Below are positions 8,501 to 16,194 of a stretch of 20,764 nucleotides of DNA, one piece after another. The translations under genes were made by a program, and so were the position numbers. Source of the DNA: an uncultured Nocardioides sp. GTDB taxonomy: Bacteria > Actinomycetota > Actinomycetes > Propionibacteriales > Nocardioidaceae. Below the pieces are notes generated by a model. The model was given only the letters and a program-made list of their open reading frames with translations, was not told where the DNA came from and ran no database searches. The stretch spans positions 1-20,764 of the forward strand of contig NZ_CAMPGZ010000056.1 in the NCBI RefSeq assembly GCF_946885725.1, written 5' to 3'. Every line of letters starts with the position of its first letter. The first letter of the stretch is position 1.

Positions 8501-10449
8501 GGCACTTCCGCGAGCGCGGCATCGACTGCCAGACCCAGGACTTCACCTGCGTCGGCATCGGCGACATGTCCGGCGACGTGTTCGGCAACGGCATGCTGCT
8601 CTCCGAGCACACCAAGCTCGTGGCGGCGTTCGACCACCGCGACATCTTCCTCGACCCCGACCCGGACCCGGCGAAGTCGTTCGCCGAACGGCGCCGGCTC
8701 TTCGAGCTGCCGCGGTCGAGCTGGCAGGACTACGACAAGAGCCTGATCTCGGAGGGCGGTGGCGTCTACTCGCGCTCGGCGAAGTCGATCCCGATCACGC
8801 CCCAGGTGCGTCGTGCCCTGTCCATCGACGACAGCGTGAAGAAGATGACGCCCGCCGAGCTGATGCGGGCGATCCTCCTTGCCGACGTCGACCTGCTCTG
8901 GAACGGCGGCATCGGCACCTACGTCAAGGCCTCGACCGAGACCAACGCCGAGGTCGGCGACAAGGCCAACGACCCGATCCGCGTCGACGGCTCGGAGCTG
9001 CGCTGCAAGGCCGTCGGCGAGGGCGGCAACCTCGGCCTGACCCAGCGCGGCCGGATCGAGTACGCCAGCAACGGTGGCCGGATCAACACCGACTTCATCG
9101 ACAACTCCGCCGGGGTGGACACCTCCGACCACGAGGTCAACATCAAGATCCTCCTCGACCAGGTCGTGGCCAACGGCGACCTCACCGAGAAGCAGCGCAA
9201 CGACCTGCTCGCCTCGATGACCGACGAGGTCGGCCGGCTCGTGCTGCAGGACAACTACGAGCAGAACCTCGCGCTCGCGTCGGCCGCCCAGAACGCCGTA
9301 CCTCTGCTGCACGTGCACGAGGACTGGATCCGCCGGCTGGAGCGGCAGGGCCTGCTCGACCGGGAGCTCGAGGCGCTGCCGAGCCGCAAGGCCGTGGCGG
9401 CCCGGATGGAGCGCAAGGAGGGGCTCACCGTCCCCGAGCTGTCGGTGCTGCTCGCCTACACCAAGATCGTGCTGGCCGACGAGCTGCTCGAGACCGGGCT
9501 GGCCGACGACCCGTTCCTGCGCAACGAGCTGTTCGGCTACTTCCCGACCGCGATGCGGCAGACCTACCGCGACCAGATGACCAACCACCCGCTCCGCAAG
9601 GAGATCGTGGTGACCCAGGTCGTCAACGAGCTTGTCAACGGCGCCGGCATCACGTTCTTCCACCGGCTGTCGGAGGAGACCGGGGCGAGCGTCGACGAGC
9701 TGGTGCGCGCCAACTTCGTGGCGCGCGAGCTGTTCGGTGCCAAGGCGTTGATCGAGGAGGTCAACTCCTTCGACAACAAGATCCCGGCCGACGTGCAGAC
9801 CCACATGCGGCTCGAGATGCGCACGCTGGTCGAGCGGGCGTCGCGCTGGCTGATCAACAACCGACGGCCCCCGCTCGACAGCGAGGCCACGGTGGACTAC
9901 TTCGGGGTGATGATCCAGCAGGTCGTGCAGGCGCTGCCGGAGCTGCTCACCGGCCGGGAGCAGGCGGCGTTCGAGCGCCGGCGCGACGCGCTCATCGAGC
10001 AGGGCGTGCCCGAGGACCTCGCGATCCGCGTGGCGGTGCTGCCGCCGGCGTACATGGCCCTCGGCATCGTCGAGACCTCGAAGCGCGACAACATCGACCC
10101 CGTCGAGGTCGCGCGCGTGCACTTCGCCCTGGGCGAGCGGCTCGGCCTGTCCGCGCTGGTCGCGCGGATCCTGGCGCTGCCGCGCGACGACCGCTGGCAG
10201 ACGATGGCCCGCGCCGCGCTGCGCGACGACCTGCACACGGTCCACGCCCAGCTGACCGCGCAGGTCCTCGCCGAGACCGAGTCCGGGCAGCCCGCGCCGG
10301 TGCGTATCGCCGACTGGGAGGAGGACGACGAGGTCGTCGTCTCCCGTGCCGTCGCGACCCTCGACGAGATCTGTGCGGACGAGAAGGCCGACCTGGCGAG
10401 GCTGTCGGTCGGGCTGCGCGTCGTGAGGACTATGCTCGCCACGCCATGA
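5557..10449 (+). CDS. gdhB: NAD-specific glutamate dehydrogenase, large (about 180 kDa) type
   Basis: The product of about 1630 residues belongs to the large NAD-dependent glutamate dehydrogenases (Bac_GDH), which deaminate glutamate to 2-oxoglutarate and ammonia and usually act catabolically. The long N-terminal half carries the regulatory ACT-like regions. The catalytic core is visible as [20 protein letters not shown] and [17 protein letters not shown], with the expected substrate lysine near K866. The dinucleotide-binding stretch [14 protein letters not shown] begins near 1000, and [17 protein letters not shown] lies further on. Length is full and no frameshift is seen. GTG at 5536 is an alternative start that would add MTRVRCC; GTG 5557 gives a more natural N-terminus and has AAGGG 11-15 nt upstream. 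Its TGA overlaps the ATG of the ABC ATPase (ATGA), so the three-gene exporter unit is probably cotranscribed. Confidence 0.95.
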   Translation: [1630 protein letters not shown]

Positions 10450-11369
10450 CAACCGAGACGCGCGGGTCCGCGCATGCCATCGAGGCGGTGGGACTGCGCA
10501 AGGTGTACGGCGACCTCGTCGCCGTCGACGACGTCTCGTTCACGGTGCGGCCCGGGGAGATCTTCGGCATCCTCGGGCCCAACGGCGCCGGCAAGACCAC
10601 GACGCTGGAGATGGTCGAAGGGCTGCGCAAGCCCGACGCAGGCACCTGCACGCTGCTCGGCCGGTTCAGCTGGCCTCGCGACGAGCGCCTGCTGCCCCGC
10701 ATCGGCGTGCAGCTGCAGACCTCGGCGTTCTTCGAGCGGCTGACCGCGCGCGAGCAGCTGCGCACCTTCGCCGCGTTGTACGACGTCGTCCCGGCGCAGG
10801 CCGACGCCTGGCTGGAGCGCGTGGGACTCGGCGACAAGGCCGACACCCGCACCGAGAAGCTCTCCGGGGGACAGGTGCAGCGGCTGGCCATCGCCTGCGC
10901 GCTCGTGCACGAGCCGGAGATCGTCTTCCTCGACGAGCCGACCGCCGCGATCGACCCGCAGGCCCGCCGCAACCTGTGGGACCTGCTCCGCTCGCTCAAC
11001 GCCGAGGGCCGCACGCTGGTGCTCACCACGCACTACCTCGACGAGGCCGAGGCGCTCTGCGACCGGGTCGCGATCATGGACCACGGCCGGATCCTGCGGC
11101 TCGACGCGCCGGCCGCGCTGGTGCGCGGGCTCGACGCCCCCGTGCGGATCTTCGTCGCGCCGCACCAGATCACCGCCGACGAGGCGCGCGCGATCGCCGG
11201 CGTCGAGGAGGCGCACGACGACGAGGTCTCGGTCGTGCTGTCCACTCGTCGGCCGTCGGACGTGCTGTCCGAGCTCGCCTCGCGCGGCGCGCTGGAGGGG
11301 CTGCAGGTCAAGGCGGCCACGCTCGAGGACGTCTTCCTCGACCTGACCGGTCGGGAGTACCGGGCATGA
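10446..11369 (+). CDS. ABC transporter ATP-binding protein (ABC-2 exporter type)
   Basis: The 307-residue protein has one complete nucleotide-binding domain: Walker A GPNGAGKTT (44-52), Q-loop at VQLQ (about 89-91), signature LSGGQVQR (139-146), Walker B IVFLDEP (159-165) and switch histidine H196 in TTHYLDEAEALCDRVAIMDHG. This arrangement, plus a C-terminal region of about 75 residues after the NBD, is typical of CcmA/DrrA-like ATPases that power ABC-2 exporters for drugs, lipids or polysaccharides. The ATG overlaps the gdhB stop in ATGA, and its own stop again forms ATGA with a mini-ORF that leads to the permease. The substrate cannot be inferred. The LDEPTAAIDP stretch differs slightly from the common LDEPTTGLDP. 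Confidence 0.93.
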   Translation: MTTETRGSAHAIEAVGLRKVYGDLVAVDDVSFTVRPGEIFGILGPNGAGKTTTLEMVEGLRKPDAGTCTLLGRFSWPRDERLLPRIGVQLQTSAFFERLTAREQLRTFAALYDVVPAQADAWLERVGLGDKADTRTEKLSGGQVQRLAIACALVHEPEIVFLDEPTAAIDPQARRNLWDLLRSLNAEGRTLVLTTHYLDEAEALCDRVAIMDHGRILRLDAPAALVRGLDAPVRIFVAPHQITADEARAIAGVEEAHDDEVSVVLSTRRPSDVLSELASRGALEGLQVKAATLEDVFLDLTGREYRA

Positions 11370-11422
11370 ACACCCCACGACGCCGCTCGCTTCGCTCGCA
11401 CCGCCGCGGGGACCCCGGATGA
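11366..11422 (+). CDS. 18-codon mini-ORF bridging ATPase and permease genes
   Basis: An ATG inside the ATPase stop (ATGA at 11366-11369) opens 18 codons (MNTPRRRSLRSHRRGDPG). They end in a TGA that forms another ATGA with the permease ATG at 11419. The peptide is very basic and unlike any protein I recognise. It includes the repeat-like GCTCGCTTCGCTCGC. It may serve only to carry ribosomes from one gene to the next, or it may be an accident of a repeat insertion. I do not claim a peptide function. Confidence 0.3.
   Translation: MNTPRRRSLRSHRRGDPG
11385..11399. repeat. GCTCGC-TTC-GCTCGC direct repeat, likely part of a dispersed intergenic repeat
   Basis: GCTCGC is repeated either side of TTC and followed by ACC, inside the 49-nt gap between the ATPase and permease genes. 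From memory, very similar GCTCGCTTCGCTCGC cores occur in palindromic intergenic repeats of several actinobacteria. Only one copy is in this window, so dispersion cannot be shown here. Confidence 0.4.
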
Positions 11423-12495
11423 GCGCCCGCACCCCGTCCTCGTTCCGCGCGATCGCGGTCGCCATCGTCAAGGGCTTCTTCCGCGACAAGGCCTCGGTCT
11501 TCTTCGCGCTGATCTTCCCGCTGATGTTCCTGGTGCTGTTCGGAGGGCTGTTCGACTTCGACAACACCTCCAAGATCGCCGTCGTCCAGGTCGGCGAGGT
11601 GTCGCTGATCGACGACCTGCCTCCCGGAGCGAAGGAGGCGTTCGACGAGACGTTCGAGGTCGACCGCTCCGACGACCGCGAGGCCGCGCTCGCCGAGGTG
11701 CGCAAGGGCGACGCCGACGCGATGATCGAGCAGCGCGGCGACACGCTGGTCGCGCACTACACTCAGGCCGACCAGGTCAAGGCCGCGGTCACCCAGGGCA
11801 CGCTCCGCGCGTTCGTCGACGGCGCCAACGTCGCCGCGTCCGGCCGCCCTCCGACGTACACCTTCGAGAGCGAACGCGTCGAGGACGAGTCCCTCGAGCC
11901 CGTCCAGTTCGTCACGCCCGGCCTGCTCGGCTGGGCGATCGCGATGAGCGCGGCGTTCGGCGCCGCGGCCACGCTGCAGGGCTGGCGGCAGAGCAAGCTG
12001 CTGCGGCGGCTCCAGCTCGCGCCGGTGCCGGCACGCACGATCGTCGGCGCGCGTGTGGTCGTGACGATCCTGATCGCGCTGGTGCAGACCGCGATCTTCC
12101 TGGGTCTCGGGTACGTCGCGTTCGGGCTGCAGCTCACCGGCTGGTGGTGGCTGTCGGTGCCGCTGCTCGTGCTCGGCACGCTCTGCTTCATGTCGCTCGG
12201 CCTGCTCGCCGGCGCGCTCGCCAAGACCACCGAGGGCGCGGTCAACATGGCGAACTTCCTGGTGCTGCCGATGGCGTTCCTGAGCGGGTCGTTCTTCCCG
12301 CTCGAGGGCGCGCCCGCGTGGCTGCAGAACATCTCGCTCGCGCTGCCGCTGCGCCACCTCAACGACGGGATGCTCGACCTGATGGTCCGCGAGGCCGGGC
12401 CCTCCGCGGTGATCCAGCCGGCGCTCATCCTCATCGCGTTCACCGTCGTGATGACCGCGGTGGCGGCGAAGCTGTTCCGCTGGGACGCGGACTGA
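11419..12495 (+). CDS. ABC-2 type transporter permease
   Basis: The 358-residue membrane protein pairs with the upstream ATPase to form an exporter in the cytoplasmic membrane. Helix 1 is at about residues 26-45 (VFFALIFPLMFLVLFGGLF). It is followed by a soluble, acidic extracytoplasmic region to about residue 165. A bundle of five further helices follows: GLLGWAIAMSAAFGAAA, TIVGARVVVTILIALVQTAI, WWLSVPLLVLGTLCFMSLGL, MANFLVLPMAFLSGSFFPL and a last one near VIQPALILIAFTVVMTAVAA. The SGSFFPLEGAPAWLQNISLALPLRHLNDGMLDL segment is characteristic of ABC-2 permeases. The large loop after helix 1 suggests the ABC2_membrane_3-like subgroup. Its start lies in ATGA overlap with the mini-ORF. Substrate unknown. 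Confidence 0.9.
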   Translation: MSARTPSSFRAIAVAIVKGFFRDKASVFFALIFPLMFLVLFGGLFDFDNTSKIAVVQVGEVSLIDDLPPGAKEAFDETFEVDRSDDREAALAEVRKGDADAMIEQRGDTLVAHYTQADQVKAAVTQGTLRAFVDGANVAASGRPPTYTFESERVEDESLEPVQFVTPGLLGWAIAMSAAFGAAATLQGWRQSKLLRRLQLAPVPARTIVGARVVVTILIALVQTAIFLGLGYVAFGLQLTGWWWLSVPLLVLGTLCFMSLGLLAGALAKTTEGAVNMANFLVLPMAFLSGSFFPLEGAPAWLQNISLALPLRHLNDGMLDLMVREAGPSAVIQPALILIAFTVVMTAVAAKLFRWDAD

Positions 12496-12497
12496 CT

Positions 12498-12514
12498 CGG
12501 GCGGCGTTGGCCCG
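12498..12514 (+). terminator. Short hairpin after the permease gene
   Basis: CGGGC (12498-12502) pairs with GCCCG (12510-12514) around a 7-nt loop, 3 nt after the permease stop and just before the next gene's -10-like element. It is weak and lacks a T-run. Confidence 0.3.
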
Positions 12515-12520
12515 GACTGT

Positions 12521-12526
12521 CACACT
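12521..12526 (+). promoter_or_regulatory. -10-like CACACT before the M20 deacylase gene
   Basis: CACACT ends 7 nt before the ATG at 12534. The identical hexamer at the same distance precedes the GH32 gene at 19251. It departs from TANNNT only at the first base. No -35 or ribosome binding site is evident. Confidence 0.4.
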
Positions 12527-12533
12527 CGCGTCC

Positions 12534-13811
12534 ATGACTGCCTCGCTGTCGGCGCAGGAGCGCGCCGTCCTCGACCGGCTCGACACCGACGCCCTGGTCG
12601 AGAGCCTGGTCGACCTCGTGCGCATCCCCAGCGTCGGCGGCAGCGACGCCGAGATCGAGGTGCAGCAGCACGTCGCCGCCGAGCTGACCGACCTGGACAC
12701 CGACGTCGACTGCTGGGACATCGACCTCGACGAGATGACCGCGGACCCGTGGTTCCCGGGCGTCGAGGTCGAGCGCGCCGGCGCGCTGGGCGTCGTGGGC
12801 ACGACCTCCGGCGACGGCACACCGGCGCTGATCCTGTGCGGCCACACCGACGTCGTACCGCCCGGTGACGTCGAGACCTGGGGCGGCTCCGACCCGTTCT
12901 CCGCCGAGATCCGTGACAACGCGCTGTTCGGGCGCGGCTCGTGCGACATGAAGGCCGGCGTCGCCGCCAACCTCGCCGTCGTCCGCACGCTCCGCGACGC
13001 GGGCGTCCGGCTCGAGCGGCCGCTCGCGATCCACTCCGTCGTGGGCGAGGAGGACGGCGGCCTCGGCGCGTTCGCGACCCTGCGTCGCGGCCACCGCGGC
13101 GACGCCTGCGTGATCACCGAACCCACCAGCGCCCAGATGGTCACCGCGACCGCCGGGGCGCTGACGTTCCGCATCGAGGTGATCGGCCGTTCCGCGCACG
13201 GCTCGATGCGTCGCGAAGGGGTCAGCGCGTTCGAGGCGTTCCTGCCGATCCACGCCGCGCTGATGGAGCTGGAGGCCGAGCGCAACAAGGACGTCGACCG
13301 CGCGTTCGTCACCGACCTGCCGTTCGCGCTGTCCTTCGGCGTCATCCAGGCCGGCGAGTGGGCGTCCAGCGTGCCCGACAAGCTCGTCGCCGAGGGGCGG
13401 TTCGGCGTGCAGATCGACGAGGACCCGCGCCAGGCGCGGCAGGTGTTCGAGGACGTCGTCGCCGAGGTCGCCGCCCGCGACCCGTGGCTGCAGGAGAACC
13501 GTCCGGTGGTGACCTGGCCAGGCGGCCAGTTCGCCAGCGGCTGGCTCGACGACGACCACCCGCTGGTCGGCGAGACCGCCGCGGCCGTGGCCGCCGTCGG
13601 GGGAGCGGAGGCCCCGCCCAACGTGGCCGGCGTCTACGGCAGCGACATGCGGCTCTACACCGGCATCGGCGGCATCCCCACGCTTCACTACGGCCCCGGC
13701 GACATGCGCTGGGCGCACGCCCCGTCCGAGCGCGTCGAGCTCGACGAGCTCGTGCACGCCACCCGCGCGCTCATCGTGCTGGCGCTGCGCCGGTGCGGGG
13801 TGGCCACCTGA
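12534..13811 (+). CDS. M20 family metallohydrolase, ArgE/DapE-type deacylase
   Basis: The 425-residue protein has the full metal site of the M20 family of zinc-dependent deacylases and peptidases. Visible ligands and catalytic residues are H104 and D106 in LCGHTDVVPPG, the bridging D138 in GRGSCDMKAG, the general base E172 with metal ligand E173 in VVGEEDGG, E196 in ITEPTS and H395 in GDMRWAHAPSERVEL. The dimerisation domain lies between about 205 and 320 (TFRIEVIGRSAHGS). It likely removes an acyl group from an N-acylated amino acid or related amide in the cytosol, but ArgE, DapE, carboxypeptidase-like and carbamoylase members cannot be separated confidently by eye. The start at 12534 has CACACT 7 nt upstream. 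A hairpin overlaps its stop codon. Confidence 0.9.
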   Translation: MTASLSAQERAVLDRLDTDALVESLVDLVRIPSVGGSDAEIEVQQHVAAELTDLDTDVDCWDIDLDEMTADPWFPGVEVERAGALGVVGTTSGDGTPALILCGHTDVVPPGDVETWGGSDPFSAEIRDNALFGRGSCDMKAGVAANLAVVRTLRDAGVRLERPLAIHSVVGEEDGGLGAFATLRRGHRGDACVITEPTSAQMVTATAGALTFRIEVIGRSAHGSMRREGVSAFEAFLPIHAALMELEAERNKDVDRAFVTDLPFALSFGVIQAGEWASSVPDKLVAEGRFGVQIDEDPRQARQVFEDVVAEVAARDPWLQENRPVVTWPGGQFASGWLDDDHPLVGETAAAVAAVGGAEAPPNVAGVYGSDMRLYTGIGGIPTLHYGPGDMRWAHAPSERVELDELVHATRALIVLALRRCGVAT

Positions 13812-13824
13812 GCCCCAGGTGACC
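13802..13824 (+). terminator. Hairpin overlapping the M20 gene stop
   Basis: CACCTG (13805-13810) pairs with CAGGTG (13816-13821) around a 5-nt loop, with two further outer G-C pairs beyond one mismatch. The M20 TGA lies within it, and the amidase -10-like element begins 7 nt later. It could insulate the two genes. Confidence 0.4.
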
Positions 13825-13830
13825 GGTGAG

Positions 13831-13836
13831 TAACCT
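13831..13836 (+). promoter_or_regulatory. -10-like TAACCT for a leaderless amidase start
   Basis: TAACCT is a full TANNNT match and ends 7 nt before the GTG at 13844. If used, the message would start at that GTG and exclude the upstream in-frame GTG at 13826. Confidence 0.5.
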
Positions 13837-13843
13837 CGGGCGC

Positions 13844-15241
13844 GTGGACGACGAGCTCTTCTTCGCCGGGGTCACCGGCCAGGCCGCAGCACTCCGGGAC
13901 GGCACCGTCACCTCCCGCGACCTGGTGGCGGCGACCCTCGCCCGGATCCACCGTCTCGACGGCGCGCTCAACGCGTTCACCGTCGTGCTCGACGAGCCCG
14001 CGCTCGAGGAGGCGGCCGCCCGCGACGCCGTACCGGCCGACCAGCGCGGCCCGCTGCACGGCGTACCCGTCGCGATCAAGGAGGAGGTCGACGTCGCCGG
14101 CTGCGTGACGACCTTCGGCGGCCGCGCCAACCGCACGCCCGCCCGCGCCGACGCCGAGGTCGTGCGCCGACTCCGCGCCGCCGGCGCGGTGGTGGTCGGC
14201 AAGACCAACATGCCGGAGTTCGGCCAGGTGCCGTACACCGACTCCGGTGCGCACGGGATCACCCGCAATCCCTGGGACACCGTCCGGTCACCGGGCGGGT
14301 CGAGCGGCGGCTCGGCAGCGGCGGTCGCGGCCGGGCTGGTGCCGGTGGCGATCGGCGGGGACGGCGGCGGCTCGATCCGGGTGCCGTCGGCGTGCTGCGG
14401 GCTGTTCGGCCTCAAGCCCGCGCGCGGCCGCGTCACCGACGCCCCGCTCCAGCACCCGTGGTGGGCGCTGGGCACGACCGGACCGCTGGCGCGGTCGGTG
14501 GCGGACAGTGCCCTCGTGTACGACGTTATCCGCGGCTCGCTGCCCAGCGACCGCTGGCACGCCGCCGAGCCGGCCATGTCGTTCGCCGAGGCCGCGGCCA
14601 CCGACCCGGGTCCGCTGCGCATCGGCTGGGCGACCAGGTCGCCGGCCGTCGGTGTCCGGCCGCACCCCGAGCACGTCCGCGCGGTGCGTGCCACGGCCGA
14701 GCTGCTGGCAGGGCTCGGGCACGACGTCGAGGAGATCGACCCGCAGTACCCGGAGGCCACCGCGCCGTTCATGGTCCAGTACCTCGGCGCCCTCCGCCGC
14801 GAGGCCGACATGGTCGAGCGTCGCGACCTGCTCGAGCGCCGCACGCGCGAGACCGTCCGCCTCGGCGCCTGGGTCCGCCCGCGCACGGTCGAGTGGGCGA
14901 TCCGGCAGGGCGAGGAGGTGGCCCGCAAGGCCAACCGGGTCTTCGACGACGTCGACGTGCTGCTCACCCCGACCATGGCGAACCGTCCGCCGGTCGCCGG
15001 GTCGGTCCAGGGCCTCGGCACCGTGCGCAGCCTGCTCAAGTCGCTCCCGGCCTCGGCGTACGCCGCGCTCTGGAACGTCACCGGCAACCCGGCCGCCAAC
15101 GTCCCCGTCGGCTTCGGCAGCGACGGGCTGCCCCTCGGCGTGCAGATCGTCGGTCGCCGCGACGACGAGACGACGCTGCTCTCGCTCGCCGCCCAGATGG
15201 AGAAGGCGCAGCCGTGGACCGACCGGCGGCCGGCGCTGTGA
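13844..15241 (+). CDS. Amidase-signature family hydrolase
   Basis: This 465-residue enzyme belongs to the amidase-signature family, which cleaves amides to acids and ammonia or amines using a Ser-cisSer-Lys triad. The triad is visible as K79 in GVPVAIKEEVD, S153 in SPGGSSGGSAAAVAAG and the nucleophile S177 in GGDGGGSIRVPSACCGLFGLKP. The S153 to S177 spacing of 24 residues matches the family. The C-terminal part (NVTGNPAANVPVGF, LPLGVQIVGRRDDETTLLSLA) is also typical. GatA is unlikely, because no gatB or gatC partners are present and the sequence resembles stand-alone amidases; the substrate is unknown. GTG 13826 would add six residues, but the TAACCT element overlaps that extension. The stop overlaps the next gene's GTG (GTGA), so the two are probably cotranslated. 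Confidence 0.92.
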   Translation: MDDELFFAGVTGQAAALRDGTVTSRDLVAATLARIHRLDGALNAFTVVLDEPALEEAAARDAVPADQRGPLHGVPVAIKEEVDVAGCVTTFGGRANRTPARADAEVVRRLRAAGAVVVGKTNMPEFGQVPYTDSGAHGITRNPWDTVRSPGGSSGGSAAAVAAGLVPVAIGGDGGGSIRVPSACCGLFGLKPARGRVTDAPLQHPWWALGTTGPLARSVADSALVYDVIRGSLPSDRWHAAEPAMSFAEAAATDPGPLRIGWATRSPAVGVRPHPEHVRAVRATAELLAGLGHDVEEIDPQYPEATAPFMVQYLGALRREADMVERRDLLERRTRETVRLGAWVRPRTVEWAIRQGEEVARKANRVFDDVDVLLTPTMANRPPVAGSVQGLGTVRSLLKSLPASAYAALWNVTGNPAANVPVGFGSDGLPLGVQIVGRRDDETTLLSLAAQMEKAQPWTDRRPAL

Positions 15242-16194
15242 GCCTCTTGCTCACCACGCCGCGGGCGTTCGTGCGGCGGCGTGTGCTGGCCCGGCTTCCC
15301 GGCGCGAGACCCGCGAACCCCTTGCAGGGCAGGCGCATCCTCGTCACCGGTGCCTCGTCCGGGATCGGCGAGGCCACCGCGCGGCTCTGCGCGGACCGCG
15401 GCGCCACGGTGCTGCTCGTCGCCCGGCGGGCTGACGCGCTGGAGCGGGTGCGCGCCGAGATCGAGGCGTCCGGTGGTGCGGCGTACGCCCACCCCTGTGA
15501 CCTCACCGACCCCGACTCGGTCGACGCCCTGGTGCGCGACGTGCTCGACGCGCACGGCGGCGTCGACATGCTGGTCAACAACGCCGGCCGCTCGATCCGC
15601 CGCTCGATCCGGCTGTCCTGGGACCGGATGCACGACTTCGAGCGCACCATGGCGATCAACTACTTCGCGCCGGTGCGGCTGATGCTCGGCCTGCTGCCCG
15701 GCATGGTCGAGCGCGGCGACGGCCACGTGGTCAACGTGCTGACCTGGGGCGTGCAGGTGAAAGCGCCGAAGTTCGCGGCGTACATCGCCTCCAAGACCGC
15801 CCTCGACACCTGGAGCCGGATCGCCGGCCGGGAGCTGTACGCCGACGGTGTCACGTTCAGCAACGTCCGGATGGCGCTGGTGCGCACCGACATGATCGGC
15901 CCGACCGAGGCCTACGCGAAGCTCCCCGCGCTCACCCCCGAGCAGGCCGCCGCCAAGGTCGTGCGCGCCCTCGAGGACCGCCCGCTGACCATCAACGTCC
16001 TGCCCGGCTCCCTCGCCGAGATCTTCAACCTCGTCGCACCCCGGCTTTCCGACGCCGTGTTCAGCATGGTCGACCGCCGCTTCCCCGACTCCGCCGCCGC
16101 CCGCGGCCAAGCCCACGCCGCGGAGTCAGGCCCTGCGGGCCTCAGCGCCGAGGGGTCAACAAATCAGGCTCGTGAGCGGCGTGTCGCGCCATAA
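15238..16194 (+). CDS. Short-chain dehydrogenase/reductase (SDR), probably NADP(H)-dependent
   Basis: The 318-residue protein has a classical SDR core: TGASSGIG (37-44) for the dinucleotide, paired arginines in VARRAD (62-65) that favour NADP(H), NNAG (114-117), N141, and Y182-x3-K186. The residue 13 before the Tyr, normally Ser, is T169 in NVLTWGVQV. Threonine can sometimes serve, so activity is not excluded. The 30-residue basic N-terminal lead and the APKFAAYIASKTALD segment resemble the SDR domain of mycobacterial-type fatty acyl-CoA reductases and relatives, suggesting a lipid-like substrate, but this is inference. The GTG start overlaps the amidase stop. Residues from about 305 onward (EGSTNQARERRVAP) are encoded by the dyad element at 16149-16205 and do not look like part of the fold. 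Confidence 0.88.
   Translation: MSLLLTTPRAFVRRRVLARLPGARPANPLQGRRILVTGASSGIGEATARLCADRGATVLLVARRADALERVRAEIEASGGAAYAHPCDLTDPDSVDALVRDVLDAHGGVDMLVNNAGRSIRRSIRLSWDRMHDFERTMAINYFAPVRLMLGLLPGMVERGDGHVVNVLTWGVQVKAPKFAAYIASKTALDTWSRIAGRELYADGVTFSNVRMALVRTDMIGPTEAYAKLPALTPEQAAAKVVRALEDRPLTINVLPGSLAEIFNLVAPRLSDAVFSMVDRRFPDSAAARGQAHAAESGPAGLSAEGSTNQARERRVAP

Noticed and set aside
7083..11369. A 1428-codon plus-strand open frame running over gdhB into the ABC ATPase, which could suggest a giant fusion.
   Set aside because: Upstream of 10446 it is Arg/Pro/Ala-rich out-of-frame sequence typical of GC-rich shadows, whereas gdhB in its own frame shows clear catalytic motifs. Only the part from 10446 is a protein.
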